Below the pieces are notes generated by a model. The model was not told where the DNA came from. It did no database searches and worked only from the letters and a program-made list of their open reading frames with translations. From Methylobacterium isbiliense (GTDB taxonomy: Bacteria; Pseudomonadota; Alphaproteobacteria; Rhizobiales; Beijerinckiaceae), in the NCBI RefSeq assembly GCF_022179325.1, contig NZ_BPQQ01000022.1:124001-188000 (forward strand): a stretch of DNA of 64,000 nt. The letters run 5' to 3'. Every line of letters starts with the position of its first letter. Position 1 is the first letter of the stretch. Positions 26,036 through 35,263 of this stretch are shown piece by piece. Made by a program: the position numbers and the translations under genes.

Positions 26036-26626
26036 ATGACGCCCGACGACCTCCTCGCTGAATTCCGCGCCGCGGGCGCCCTGCTCGAAGGCCACTTCAT
26101 CCTCTCGTCGGGCCTGCACAGCGCGGTCTTCCTGCAGAAGATGGCGATCTTCAGCGATCCGGTGCGCACCGCCCGGGTCTGCGCCGGCCTCGCCGCGCTC
26201 ATCCGCGACCGCTACGGCGCGGTCGACATCGTGGTCTCCCCGGCGATCGGCGGCATCGTGCCGGGCTACGAGACCGCCCGGGCGCTCGGCGCGAAGGCGA
26301 TCTTCGTCGAGCGCGAGCCCGGCGGGCCGTTCGCCCTGCGGCGCGGGTTCGAGATCCCGGCCGGCAGCCGGGCCGTGATGGTGGAGGACATCGTCACCAC
26401 CGGCCTCTCCTCGCGCGAGTGCCTCGCGGCGCTCAAGGACCAGCCCGGCGAGGTGGTGGGGGCCGCCTGCCTGATCGACCGCTCGGGCGGGCGGGCCGAT
26501 CTCGGGGCGCCGCTCGTCGCCCTCGCCACCCTCGACATTCCGAACTACCCCGCCGACCAGCTGCCGCCGGACCTCGCCGCGATCCCGGCCGTGAAGCCCG
26601 GAAGCCGCGCCCGCCCTGAGGCCTGA
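26036..26626 (+). CDS. pyrE: Orotate phosphoribosyltransferase
   Basis: This 196-residue enzyme joins orotate to PRPP in pyrimidine synthesis. It has [22 protein letters not shown] at the N-terminus, the PRPP loop [14 protein letters not shown], and [18 protein letters not shown]. Length and motifs match the family. It lies 78 bp after rsh with no terminator evident, so they may be co-transcribed. Confidence 0.96.
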   Translation: MTPDDLLAEFRAAGALLEGHFILSSGLHSAVFLQKMAIFSDPVRTARVCAGLAALIRDRYGAVDIVVSPAIGGIVPGYETARALGAKAIFVEREPGGPFALRRGFEIPAGSRAVMVEDIVTTGLSSRECLAALKDQPGEVVGAACLIDRSGGRADLGAPLVALATLDIPNYPADQLPPDLAAIPAVKPGSRARPEA

Positions 26627-26653
26627 CGCGGGTCGCGACGCCGCAATCCGTTC

Positions 26654-26682
26654 TTGACTCCGCGCAGGTGCGGTCCTTAGCT
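26654..26682 (+). promoter_or_regulatory. Candidate promoter of the NYN-domain gene
   Basis: TTGACT (26654-26659), a 17-bp spacer and TTAGCT (26677-26682) lie in the 195-bp space after pyrE, whose GC content is lower than that of the flanking genes. The predicted transcript would carry a leader of about 130 nt. Confidence 0.5.
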
Positions 26683-26790
26683 GTCGGGCATTGCAAGAAT
26701 GACGGCCGATGCACCCGGAGCGGTGGACGTTTCAACGATCATCTGACTTGTTGCGGACGCGGACATTCGAGGAATTGCGAAGCACTTTCA

Positions 26791-26807
26791 CGCACGACCA
26801 TCGTGCG
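26791..26807 (+). promoter_or_regulatory. Inverted repeat just before the NYN gene's ribosome site
   Basis: CGCACGA-CCA-TCGTGCG is a perfect 7-bp stem with a 3-nt loop ending 14 bases before the ATG, immediately upstream of the AGGA ribosome site. It could act as an operator or as a leader hairpin affecting translation. Confidence 0.45.
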
Positions 26808-26821
26808 GTCAGGATTAACAA

Positions 26822-27472
26822 ATGACACATTCGCGCAGCGCCCTCTTCATCGATGGCGCTAACGTTTACGCGACCACCAAGGCGCTCGGGTTCGATATAG
26901 ACTATCGGAAACTTCTGGCGGATTTCAAGGCCCGTGAGAACCTGATCCGGGCCTTCTACTATACGGCGCTAGTCGAGGATCAGGAATATTCTTCGATCAG
27001 GCCCCTGATCGATTGGCTCGATTACAACGGCTATCGGGTCGTGACCAAGCCCGTCAAGGAGTTCACGGATTCCAGCGGCCGGCGGAAGGTCAAGGGCAAC
27101 ATGGACATCGAGTTGACGATCGATGCCCTCGAACTCAGCCCCTACATCGACCACATGGTTCTGTTCTCGGGCGACGGCGATTTTCGTCCGCTCGTCGCCG
27201 CCATGCAGCGCCGCGGCGTGCGGGTGACGGTGGTCTCGACGATCCAGACCCAGCCCGCGATGGTCGCCGACGAGCTGCGGCGGCAGGCCGACGACTTCGT
27301 CGACATCGTGAGCCTCATCCCGCGCATCGGCCGCGACCAGGGCGAGCGCCCGACGCGCCCGCTGCGGCCCTCCGCGGACGCCCCGCGGGATGCCGGCGAG
27401 CGGGGGCCCGCGCGCAGCGCCAGCCTGGAGCAGCGCTACGGGATCCGTCAGGACGACGCCGACGAGGAGTGA
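26822..27472 (+). CDS. NYN-domain (LabA/DUF88) protein
   Basis: This 216-residue protein of the PIN-like NYN family has acidic residues in RSALFIDGANVYATTK, GNMDIELTIDALE and VLFSGDGDFRPLVAAMQRRG, the metal-binding positions of this nuclease fold. PAMVADELRRQADDFVDI ends the domain, and a disordered tail of about 55 residues follows. NYN proteins are thought to cleave RNA, and LabA members affect gene expression in cyanobacteria. The target here is unknown. The last 25 bp overlap the end of the convergent epimerase gene. Confidence 0.9.
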   Translation: MTHSRSALFIDGANVYATTKALGFDIDYRKLLADFKARENLIRAFYYTALVEDQEYSSIRPLIDWLDYNGYRVVTKPVKEFTDSSGRRKVKGNMDIELTIDALELSPYIDHMVLFSGDGDFRPLVAAMQRRGVRVTVVSTIQTQPAMVADELRRQADDFVDIVSLIPRIGRDQGERPTRPLRPSADAPRDAGERGPARSASLEQRYGIRQDDADEE

Positions 27473-28404
27473 GCGCCCGCCCCGGCCGTGGCCCGGGCGA
27501 GCGCGGTGAGGCCGTCGCGGCTGCGCAGCGGCGCCGCCCAGCCGAGGCCCGCCAGCGCGTCCGCGCGGGCCACCAGGGAGCCCGACAGGCGTTCGCCGAT
27601 CGCGCCGCGGCCGGCGAGACGCAGGGCCGCGGCCAGCACGCCCGCCGGCACCGGCACCAGGCCCGGGCCGCGGCCGAGCCCGGCGCGCAGCGCGGCGATC
27701 ATCTCCGGCACCGTCAGCGGCTCGGCTTCGGTGACGATGAAGGGCCGACGCAACGCGCCCTCCGCCCCCAGCACGGCCGCCACCGCATCGGCGAGCGATT
27801 CCACCGAGACGATCGAGCGCCGCCCCTTGAGCCCGCCGAAGGGCAGCGGGACGGGCGAGGCCGCCAGATCCAGGAGGGAGGCCATGTTGCCCTTCACTCC
27901 GGGACCGTAGACGAGGACCGGGCGCAGGGCCGCGTAGTCGAGGTCGACCTCGGCCAGCGCCTCCTCGGCGGCGAGCTTCGAGCGGCCGTAGGCGTCGGTG
28001 GGTGTGGGCGTGTCCGCCTCCGTGAGCACGGCGGGGGCGGACGGGCCGCACTGGGCGCGGATCGAGGACAGGAAGACGAAGCGGCGCACCCGCGCCTTCG
28101 CGGCGGCCTGGGCGAGCCCGCGCGTCGCCTCGGTGTTGAAGGTGCGGTAATCGTCCTCCGGTGCCCCCGACATCGCATGGGCGAGGCCCGCCGAGTGCAC
28201 CACCGCGTGCACGCCCGAGAGGGCGGCCGCCATGTTCTGCGGCCGGGCGAGGTCGCCGACCACGGCGCCGCTTGCGCCCGGGGGCAGCTCCACCGGCCGG
28301 CGCAGCAGCACCCGCACGCGGTAGCCGCGCGCGGTGAGGTCCCGCAGCAGGTGTCGGCCGATGAAGCCGGTGGCCCCGGTGAGGGCGATCAGGGGCGCGG
28401 TCAT
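27448..28404 (-). CDS. NAD-dependent epimerase/dehydratase, nucleotide-sugar type
   Basis: This 318-residue extended short-chain dehydrogenase has the NAD-binding loop LTGATGFIGRHLL at residues 8-20, VVHSAGLAH, FLSSIRAQCG and the catalytic pair in TPTDAYGRSKLAAE (Tyr and Lys). It resembles UDP-sugar 4-epimerases and dehydratases that act in O-antigen or lipid-linked sugar synthesis. It overlaps the upstream glycosyltransferase stop by four bases, so the two work together on a surface polysaccharide. The exact sugar is not predictable. Confidence 0.9.
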   Translation of the reverse strand: MTAPLIALTGATGFIGRHLLRDLTARGYRVRVLLRRPVELPPGASGAVVGDLARPQNMAAALSGVHAVVHSAGLAHAMSGAPEDDYRTFNTEATRGLAQAAAKARVRRFVFLSSIRAQCGPSAPAVLTEADTPTPTDAYGRSKLAAEEALAEVDLDYAALRPVLVYGPGVKGNMASLLDLAASPVPLPFGGLKGRRSIVSVESLADAVAAVLGAEGALRRPFIVTEAEPLTVPEMIAALRAGLGRGPGLVPVPAGVLAAALRLAGRGAIGERLSGSLVARADALAGLGWAAPLRSRDGLTALARATAGAGAHSSSASS

Positions 28405-29405
28405 GCGGGCACCGCGACGGCCTTGCGGGCCGCGAAGTGGCGCAGCACTCCGGCGACGAGGCCGCAGCCGAGGACGAGCGCCGCGGCGGCGACGGGCCAG
28501 GAGGGCCAGGCGAGCGTGACGGCGGCGAGCAGCGCCAGGGCGGCGTTGAGCGCGAACACCGTGCCGACCACCTCCGGGACGGAGCGGCCGTTGGCGGTGG
28601 CCTGCTGGTAGAAATGCGTCCGGTGCGCCTGCCAGACCGGCTCCCCCCGCAGCGCCCGGCGCGCCAGCGTCAGGGTGGCGTCGGCCAGGTAGTAGAGCGG
28701 CAGCAGGATCGCGGCGGCGAGCGCGCCCTCCCCGGCCAGCCGATAGAGCAGCCACGCCAGGAGGAGGCCGAGCGGCAGCGAGCCGACATCGCCGAGGAAG
28801 AGCCGCGCCACCGGCCGGTTGAACGGCGCGAAGCCCAGCAACCCGCCGAGCAGGGCGGCTGCCGCCAGCGTGGGCCCGGGCGCCAGATGGCCGGCGAGGC
28901 CGAACAGCGTGAGCGCGCCCGCGAGCGGCACGCCCTCCGCCACCGTCATCCAGTCGAGCCCGTCCATGAAGTTGACGAGGTTGACGAACCACACGCCGGC
29001 CAGCACCGCGAGGCCCCATTCGAGCCCGCCCGGCAGGGCCGGGAGCAGGCGCAGGCCGCTCGCCGTGACGACGGCGCCCACCGCCAGCGCCTGGAGCGCG
29101 AGGCGCGGCAGCGCCGACAGGGGCCGGATGTCGTCCACGGCCCCGACCAGGGCGAGCGCCAGGACCGCGAGCACGAGCGTGACCGCCTCGGCGCCCGGGG
29201 CCTGCGGCCACAGCGCGCCCGCGACCGCGAGGACCGCCCCGATCACCGCGATGCCGCCGCCCTGCGGGGTCGGCACCCGGTGGCTCGACCGGGCGTTCGG
29301 CCGTGCGAGCGCGTAGCGCAGCAGCAGCGGTCGCAGGGCCACGATCAGCCCCGCCGCCGCGAGGGCGGCCAGCGGGATGGCGGCGAGGAGGGAAGCGGGC
29401 GGCAT
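28401..29405 (-). CDS. WecA/MraY-type glycosyl-phosphotransferase (family 4)
   Basis: This 334-residue polytopic membrane protein has about ten helices and the family-4 polyprenyl-phosphate transferase motifs: NARSSHRVPTPQGGG, the Asp pair in VGAVDDIRPLS, NFMDGLDWMTVAEG, and FLGDVGSLPLG. It would transfer a sugar-1-phosphate from a UDP-sugar to undecaprenyl phosphate to start a surface glycan. The C-terminal HFYQQA resembles the HxH-type cytoplasmic motif. It is paired with the epimerase. The 214 bp between it and dinB show no gene. Confidence 0.92.
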   Translation of the reverse strand: MPPASLLAAIPLAALAAAGLIVALRPLLLRYALARPNARSSHRVPTPQGGGIAVIGAVLAVAGALWPQAPGAEAVTLVLAVLALALVGAVDDIRPLSALPRLALQALAVGAVVTASGLRLLPALPGGLEWGLAVLAGVWFVNLVNFMDGLDWMTVAEGVPLAGALTLFGLAGHLAPGPTLAAAALLGGLLGFAPFNRPVARLFLGDVGSLPLGLLLAWLLYRLAGEGALAAAILLPLYYLADATLTLARRALRGEPVWQAHRTHFYQQATANGRSVPEVVGTVFALNAALALLAAVTLAWPSWPVAAAALVLGCGLVAGVLRHFAARKAVAVPA

Positions 29406-29619
29406 GCGGATGATCTACGCCGTTGGCGGCGCGGCGGAAAGGCGGTTCGTGCGCCGGGTCGCCGGCCTCGGGCGACGGCAGAGGCCGTCGTCGATCCACG
29501 GATCAGGCCGCATGGCGAGGCCGCTCGTGACGGACGGCAACCGCACCCGATGCAGGCGCGCCCGCACGCCCGCCTCCGGCCCATCGCGCCGCCCCTCCGT
29601 GCCGTTCCGTTGGGCGCAG

Positions 29620-30141
29620 CTAGAGAGGCGCGCGACGCACACGCTCCTGCTGAATGGCCATCAGGTCGAGCGCGGGCGGCTCGGCCATGCCGAGCCGCGT
29701 CAGGATCGCGTGCGCCTGGCCCCGGTGATGGGTCTGGTGGTTGAAGAGATGCGTCAGCACGTCGGAGCGCGTGCTGCGCTGAGCCACGCCACTCGTCGTC
29801 GTGTAGCCGAAACCGTCGTCCAACAGGGCGGGGCGCAGATCGGCGACATAGGCCTCCAGGCGCACGTCTTCCGCCTCGCGCGCCTGCCGCAACGCGTCCA
29901 GCTCCTCGAACAGGATCTCGTTCAGCCGGCTCGGTGCGGCGCCCTCGCCGGTCAGGCGGCGCAGCCACAGCCGGTCGACGACGAGGAGATGGTTCAGCGT
30001 GCCGTGCAGGCTGCCGAAATACGCGCCGGCCGCTTGCCGGTAGGCGGCATCCGGCAGGGTGGCCGCGGCCGCATAGAGCCGCCGATTGGCCCAGGCGTTG
30101 TAGGCAGCCAGGGTCCGCAGGTGAGCGGGAAGATCGGCCAC
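29620..30141 (-). CDS. DinB-family putative metal-dependent enzyme
   Basis: This 173-residue four-helix-bundle protein has three His ligands of the DinB fold: FGSLHGTLNHLLVVDRLWL and HLFNHQTHHRGQAHAIL. The GTG start at 30141 has a GGGAG about ten bases upstream. DinB-like proteins include thiol-dependent transferases and stress proteins; the substrate is unassigned. It follows ecm on the same strand about 100 bp downstream. Confidence 0.85.
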   Translation of the reverse strand: MADLPAHLRTLAAYNAWANRRLYAAAATLPDAAYRQAAGAYFGSLHGTLNHLLVVDRLWLRRLTGEGAAPSRLNEILFEELDALRQAREAEDVRLEAYVADLRPALLDDGFGYTTTSGVAQRSTRSDVLTHLFNHQTHHRGQAHAILTRLGMAEPPALDLMAIQQERVRRAPL

Positions 30142-30242
30142 GGGGATGTCTCCCGACCATGCAGAACGGCGGACGGCAAAGGCACGTCCCGCGCCGGGTT
30201 GGCACGGGCCGGCGGAGCGGCGGCGAGAGCCGCCCGTCCCGG

Positions 30243-32285
30243 TCAGAAAACCTCTTCCCGCCGCACCGGCTCGCCCTCGGCCTCGCGCTTGGCGAGCGCC
30301 CGCTCCACCACCTTGGCGAGGCCCACCATGATGGTGTCGATGGCGAAGTCCTTCGGGGTGTAGACGGCGGCCACGCCCATGTTCTTGAGCACAAGCTCGT
30401 CCTCGGGCGAGATGATGCCGCCGACGACGACCGGCACATGGTCGAGCCCCTCGCGGCGCAGCCGCGCCTTCACCTCGCGCACCAGCGGCACGTGGGAGCC
30501 CGAGAGGATCGACAGGCCGATCACGTGGGCGCCGCGCTCGCGCGCCTTGGCCACGATCTCGTCCGGCGTCTGGCGGATGCCCTCGTAGGTCACGTCGAAG
30601 CCGACGTCCCGGGCGCGCAGCGCGATCTGCTCGGCCCCGTTCGAATGCCCGTCGAGGCCCGGCTTGCCGACCACGAGCTTCGGGGGCTCGCCGAGCCGCG
30701 CGCCAAGATCCGCGATGAGCAGCCGCGCTTCCTCGGCAGCTCCGGAGGTGACGGTCTCCGGGGTGACGCCGGTGGGGGCGCGGTACTCGCCGAAGACCTC
30801 GCGCAGGCGCGCGCCCCACTCGCCCGTGGTGACGCCCGCCTTCGCGCAGGCGATCGAGACCGGCATGATGTTGGCGCCCGAGCGCGCCGCCGCCTCCAGG
30901 TCGTCCAGGGCCTTGGCCGCCGCCGCCGCGTCGCGCTCGGCACGCCACGCGCGGATGCGCTGCTCGGCCTCCATCTCCACCGTCTCGGAGACCGTGAAGA
31001 TCGCCCCCTCGCCCGCCGTCAGCGGCGAGGGCTCCCCGCTCTCGAAGCGGTTGACGCCGACCACCACCTGCTCGCCGCGCTCGATCGCCGCGATGCGCCG
31101 GGCGTTCGATTCCACCAGGGCGCGCTTGAGGGCGCCCGTCTCCACCGCCGCCACCGCGCCGCCGAGCGCGCCGATCCGCTCCAGCTCGGCGCGGGTCTCG
31201 GCCTTGAGCGCCTCGACCTTGGCGTCGATGACCTTGGAGCCGTCGAAGATGTCGTCGAATTCGAGCAGGTCGGTCTCGTAGGCGAGGATCTGCTGCATGC
31301 GCATCGACCATTGCTGGTCCCAGGGGCGCGGCAGGCCGAGCGCCTCGTTCCAGGCCGGAAGCTGCACGGCGCGGGCGCGGGCGCGCTTCGAGAGCGTCAC
31401 CGCCAGCATCTCGATCAGGATGCGGTGGACGTTGTTCTCGGGCTGCTGCTCGGTCAGCCCGAGGGAGTTGACCTGCACTCCGTAGCGGAAGATGCGCTTC
31501 TTGGGGTCCTTGATGCCGTAGCGGTCGCGGGTGATCTCGTCCCAGAGATCGCAGAACGCCCGCATCTTGCAGATCTCGGTGATGAAGCGCAGGCCCGCAT
31601 TGACGAAGAACGAGATGCGCCCGACCACCTCCTCGAAGCTGCCCTCGTCGAAGTCCGGATCGGCCCGCACGGTGTCGAGGACCGCGATGGCGATGGCGAG
31701 CGCGTAGGAGAGTTCCTGGACCGGCGTCGCCCCCGCCTCCTGCAGGTGGTAGGAGCAGACGTTCATCGGGTTCCACTTCGGCACCTCCTTGGTCGTGAAC
31801 AGGATCACGTCCTTGGTGAGCCGCAGCGAGGGCGCGGGCGGAAACACGTAGGTGCCGCGCGACAGGTACTCCTTGATGATGTCGTTCTGCGTCGTGCCCT
31901 GCAGCGCGGCGATCGGCGCTCCCTGCTCCTCGGCCACCGCGAGGTAGAGCGACAGCAGCCAGGGCGCGGTCGCGTTGATGGTCATCGAGGTGTTCATCTG
32001 GGCGAGCGGAATGTCCCGGAACAGGGTCCGCATGTCGCCCAGATGCGCGATCGAGACCCCGACCTTGCCGACCTCGCCGCGGGCGAGTTCGTGGTCGGGG
32101 TCGTAGCCGGTCTGGGTCGGCAGGTCGAAGGCCACCGAGAGGCCGGTCTGGCCCTTGGCGAGGTTCTTCCGGTAGAGCGCGTTCGATTCCGCCGCGGTGG
32201 AATGGCCCGCATAGGTGCGGATGATCCACGGCTTGTCGCGCTGCGCCGTAGCGGTCGCCTGCTGGCCCGTTGCGTGCTGGCCCAT
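30243..32285 (-). CDS. ecm: Ethylmalonyl-CoA mutase, coenzyme B12-dependent
   Basis: This 680-residue mutase (called meaA in older Methylobacterium work) converts ethylmalonyl-CoA to methylsuccinyl-CoA in the ethylmalonyl-CoA pathway. It has the single-chain catalytic barrel plus C-terminal B12 domain (GKPGLDGHSNGAEQIALRA, the DxHxxG cobalamin motif). IIRTYAGHSTAAESNALYR and the long FDLPTQTGYDPDHELARGEV segment distinguish it from methylmalonyl-CoA mutase. The ATG at 32285 has a better ribosome site than the GTG at 32306. It is divergent from ccr, its pathway partner. Confidence 0.94.
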   Translation of the reverse strand: MGQHATGQQATATAQRDKPWIIRTYAGHSTAAESNALYRKNLAKGQTGLSVAFDLPTQTGYDPDHELARGEVGKVGVSIAHLGDMRTLFRDIPLAQMNTSMTINATAPWLLSLYLAVAEEQGAPIAALQGTTQNDIIKEYLSRGTYVFPPAPSLRLTKDVILFTTKEVPKWNPMNVCSYHLQEAGATPVQELSYALAIAIAVLDTVRADPDFDEGSFEEVVGRISFFVNAGLRFITEICKMRAFCDLWDEITRDRYGIKDPKKRIFRYGVQVNSLGLTEQQPENNVHRILIEMLAVTLSKRARARAVQLPAWNEALGLPRPWDQQWSMRMQQILAYETDLLEFDDIFDGSKVIDAKVEALKAETRAELERIGALGGAVAAVETGALKRALVESNARRIAAIERGEQVVVGVNRFESGEPSPLTAGEGAIFTVSETVEMEAEQRIRAWRAERDAAAAAKALDDLEAAARSGANIMPVSIACAKAGVTTGEWGARLREVFGEYRAPTGVTPETVTSGAAEEARLLIADLGARLGEPPKLVVGKPGLDGHSNGAEQIALRARDVGFDVTYEGIRQTPDEIVAKARERGAHVIGLSILSGSHVPLVREVKARLRREGLDHVPVVVGGIISPEDELVLKNMGVAAVYTPKDFAIDTIMVGLAKVVERALAKREAEGEPVRREEVF

Positions 32286-32470
32286 GCCGCCCTCGCCTTT
32301 CGTCACCGTCCGATCCTGTCGCAGGGCACCATCGTAGCCGCGCGGCGGAACGGCGTCATCCTTGACCTAAGCAGCCCCCGGCCGGCCGTGAGACGGTGGT
32401 GCAACGTGACGCAGCGGCAACAGTCCGGCTGCCCAGGATCTCACCGGTGTCTGCCCTGCTTTTGGTCTAT

Positions 32471-32498
32471 TTGACGCCCTCGGGTTCGCGGCTAGGAT
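32471..32498 (+). promoter_or_regulatory. Candidate housekeeping promoter of ccr
   Basis: TTGACG (32471-32476), a 16-bp spacer and TAGGAT (32493-32498) lie 34-61 bp before the ccr start. A small palindrome TGCA-G-TGCA (32502-32510) follows the -10 element and could be an operator. The TetR-type regulator CcrR acts on ccr in Methylobacterium, but I cannot match its site. Confidence 0.55.
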
Positions 32499-32531
32499 CG
32501 ATGCAGTGCAACAAAGCAGGGAGGGTCCGCC

Positions 32532-33827
32532 ATGGGTGCGGGCGCTGCGGTGCAGACGAGCGCAGGACGCGCGGCTCACCTGAAGGATCTCTACGAGATC
32601 GGCGAGATCCCGCCGCTCGGCCACGTGCCGGCCAAGATGTACGCCTGGGCGATCCGCCGCGAGCGGCACGGGCCTCCCGAGGACTCGATGCAGATCGAGG
32701 TCGTGCCGACGTGGTCGATCGGCGACGACGAGGTGCTCGTCCTCGTGATGGCCGCGGGCGTCAACTACAACGGCATCTGGGCCGGCCTCGGCGAGCCGGT
32801 CTCGCCGTTCGACGTGCACAAGGCCGAGTATCACATCGCCGGCTCGGACGCGTCCGGGATCGTCTGGGCCGTCGGCGCCAAGGTCAAGCGCTGGAAGGTC
32901 GGCGACGAGGTGATCGTCCACTGCAACCGGGACGACGGGGACGACGAGGAGTGCAACGGCGGCGACCCGATGTTCTCGCCCTCGCAGCGGATCTGGGGCT
33001 ACGAGACGCCGGATGGCTCCTTCGCGCAGTTCTGCCGGGTGCAGTCGCGCCAGCTCATGGTGCGCCCGAAGCACCTGACCTGGGAGGAAGGCGCCTGTTA
33101 CACGCTGACGCTCGCCACCGCCTACCGGATGCTGTTCGGGCACGCGCCGCACACGATCAAGCCCGGCCAGAACGTGCTGATCTGGGGCGCGTCGGGCGGT
33201 CTCGGCGTCTTCGGCGTGCAGCTCTGCGCGGCCTCGGGCGCCAACGCCATCGCGGTGATCTCGGACGAGTCGAAGCGCGACTACGTCATGAGCCTGGGCG
33301 CCAAGGGCGTGATCAACCGCAAGGACTTCAACTGCTGGGGCCAGCTGCCGAAGGTGAACTCGCCCGAGTTCCATGCCTGGACCAAGGAGGCGCGGAAGTT
33401 CGGCAAGGCGATCTGGGACATCACCGGCAAGGGCAACGACGTCGACATCGTCTTCGAGCACCCGGGCGAGGCGACCTTCCCGGTCTCGGCCCTGGTGGTG
33501 AAGCGCGGCGGCATGGTGGTGTTCTGCGCCGGCACGACCGGCTTCAACATCACCTTCGATGCCCGCTACGTCTGGATGCGGCAGAAGCGGATCCAGGGCT
33601 CGCACTTCGCCCACCTCAAGCAGGCCTCCGCCGCCAACCAGTTCGTGCTCGATCGCCGCATCGATCCCTGCATGAGCGAGGTGTTCTCCTGGGACAAGAT
33701 CCCGCACGCCCACACCAAGATGTGGAAGAACCAGCACGCGCCGGGCAACATGGCGGTGCTGGTCAACGCCCAGAAGGCGGGCCTGCGCACCTTCGAGGAC
33801 GTGCTGGAACTCTCCGGATCACGCTGA
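32532..33827 (+). CDS. ccr: Crotonyl-CoA carboxylase/reductase
   Basis: This 431-residue medium-chain reductase catalyses NADPH-dependent reductive carboxylation of crotonyl-CoA to ethylmalonyl-CoA, the key step of the ethylmalonyl-CoA pathway. Visible features are MAAGVNYNGIWAGLGEPVS, GSDASGIVWAVGAKVKRW, the nucleotide loop LIWGASGGLGVFGVQLC, and FEHPGEATFPVSALVVKRGG, where conserved His and Glu sit in the CO2 pocket of characterised members. Length fits. GGGAGG precedes the ATG. The two pathway genes being divergent implies shared control and a C1/C2-assimilating lifestyle. Confidence 0.97.
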   Translation: MGAGAAVQTSAGRAAHLKDLYEIGEIPPLGHVPAKMYAWAIRRERHGPPEDSMQIEVVPTWSIGDDEVLVLVMAAGVNYNGIWAGLGEPVSPFDVHKAEYHIAGSDASGIVWAVGAKVKRWKVGDEVIVHCNRDDGDDEECNGGDPMFSPSQRIWGYETPDGSFAQFCRVQSRQLMVRPKHLTWEEGACYTLTLATAYRMLFGHAPHTIKPGQNVLIWGASGGLGVFGVQLCAASGANAIAVISDESKRDYVMSLGAKGVINRKDFNCWGQLPKVNSPEFHAWTKEARKFGKAIWDITGKGNDVDIVFEHPGEATFPVSALVVKRGGMVVFCAGTTGFNITFDARYVWMRQKRIQGSHFAHLKQASAANQFVLDRRIDPCMSEVFSWDKIPHAHTKMWKNQHAPGNMAVLVNAQKAGLRTFEDVLELSGSR

Positions 33828-33975
33828 CGACCGGGCGGTGCCGGGGCCGGGACAGGGGCGGCGCGGGGACGATCGTCGTCCGCTGCCCTTGAGCCCGGCC
33901 GCACGCCGGCCGATACGGGGCAGGACGACGAGTCATCCGCCCGGCCTGCCCCGGGCGCGCCGCGCCGGAGCCCCG

Positions 33976-34389
33976 ATGTCCCCGACACTCTACGCCGCCG
34001 CCGACCGCTATGCGCCGCGCGTGCTCAGCGTCGTGCGCATCGTCGCGGCGCTGATCTTCATGGCCCACGGCACGCAGAAGATCCTGGGCGTCCCGGCCCA
34101 CCCGAACCCGCCGGCGCTGATGTCGCTGTCGGGCATCGCCGGCCTCATGGAACTGGTGGGCGGCGCGCTCCTGGCGCTCGGGCTGTACAGCCGGCCGGTC
34201 GCCTTCCTGCTCTCGGGCGAGATGGCCTTCGCGTACTTCATCGCCCACGCGCCGCGGAATGTCTTCCCGGTCCTCAACGGCGGCGACGCGGCGATCCTCT
34301 ACTGCTTCGTCTTCCTCTACATCGCCTTCGCGGGGCCGGGGCCGCTCAGCCTCGACGCCATGCGGGCGCGGCGCCCCTCGCGCTTCTGA
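33976..34389 (+). CDS. DoxX-family membrane protein
   Basis: This 137-residue protein with four membrane helices begins [21 protein letters not shown] and contains [12 protein letters not shown] and [14 protein letters not shown], the DoxX pattern. DoxX proteins are small inner-membrane subunits linked to oxidoreductase or thiol stress systems; no specific role is evident. The start was chosen at the Met that begins the conserved part. It lies between ccr and leuD in the same direction. Confidence 0.88.
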   Translation: MSPTLYAAADRYAPRVLSVVRIVAALIFMAHGTQKILGVPAHPNPPALMSLSGIAGLMELVGGALLALGLYSRPVAFLLSGEMAFAYFIAHAPRNVFPVLNGGDAAILYCFVFLYIAFAGPGPLSLDAMRARRPSRF

Positions 34390-34528
34390 CCCCAAGCCCG
34401 GAGCGGGCGGGGCGCGACGGGTCCGCCCGGGGGTTGCGCCCTCCCCTCGCCTTGCTAGAACCCTCGGAGCGCCATCCCGCGCCGGGCCTCGCCGTCCGGG
34501 GGCGGGGGGTCCGGGGAAGCGTCAGGTC

Positions 34529-35131
34529 ATGGACAAGTTCACCGTTCTCGAAGGCGTCGCGGCGCCGCTGCGGATCGTCAACATCGACACCGACCGCATC
34601 ATCCCCAAGCAGTACCTCAAGACCATCGCGCGCACCGGGCTTGGCAAGGGCCTGTTCTCCGAGATGCGCTACCGCGACGACGGCACGGAGAATCCGGACT
34701 TCGTCCTCAACCAGCCGGCCTACCGCAACGCCAAGATCCTGGTGGTGGGCGACAATTTCGGCTGCGGCTCCTCGCGCGAGCACGCCCCCTGGGCGCTCGC
34801 CGATTTCGGCATCCGCTGCATCATCTCGACGAGCTTCGCCGACATCTTCTTCAACAACAGCGCCAAGAACGGCATCCTGCTGATCACCGTGGCGCCCGAG
34901 GATCTGGAAAAGCTGTTCGACGACGCCTCGCGCGGCGCGAACGCGACGCTCACCGTCGACCTGGAGCGGCAGGAGATCCGCGGGCCGGACGGCGGCGTGC
35001 TGCATTTTGACATCGATCCCGGCCGCAAGCACAACCTGCTCAACGGGCTCGACGACATCGGGCTCACCCTCGAGAAGGCCCCGGCCATCGACGCCTACGA
35101 GGCGAAGCTCGCCGAGCGCCCGTGGGCGTGA
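34529..35131 (+). CDS. leuD: 3-isopropylmalate dehydratase small subunit
   Basis: This 200-residue subunit of the leucine-pathway isomerase begins [20 protein letters not shown]. It carries the swivelling-domain motif [23 protein letters not shown] and [19 protein letters not shown]. It pairs with LeuC, which is not in the window. The ATG at 34529 removes about 90 residues of unrelated upstream frame. Confidence 0.97.
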   Translation: MDKFTVLEGVAAPLRIVNIDTDRIIPKQYLKTIARTGLGKGLFSEMRYRDDGTENPDFVLNQPAYRNAKILVVGDNFGCGSSREHAPWALADFGIRCIISTSFADIFFNNSAKNGILLITVAPEDLEKLFDDASRGANATLTVDLERQEIRGPDGGVLHFDIDPGRKHNLLNGLDDIGLTLEKAPAIDAYEAKLAERPWA

Positions 35132-35190
35132 CGCCTTGGGCGTGATCGCCCGGACCCGGGCCCCCGCGTCGCGGCCCGGCCGGCACCGGC

Positions 35191-35217
35191 GCGTCAGGGC
35201 TTCGTTAACCCTGATGC
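35191..35217 (+). terminator. Hairpin after leuD
   Basis: GCGTCAGGG and CCCTGATGC pair over nine positions (one G-T wobble) around the loop CTTCGTTAA, 60 bp after leuD. It could end leuD transcription or lie in the leader of the transglycosylase gene. Confidence 0.5.
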
Positions 35218-35263
35218 TGCCCTATTCGGGTGATTGGCTGACCGCACACGGAGTGCCGACCCG

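Noticed and set aside
22727-26119. Minus-strand open frame of 1130 codons across rpoZ, rsh and pyrE
   Set aside because: It crosses three recognised plus-strand genes and a terminator, with no motifs of its own.
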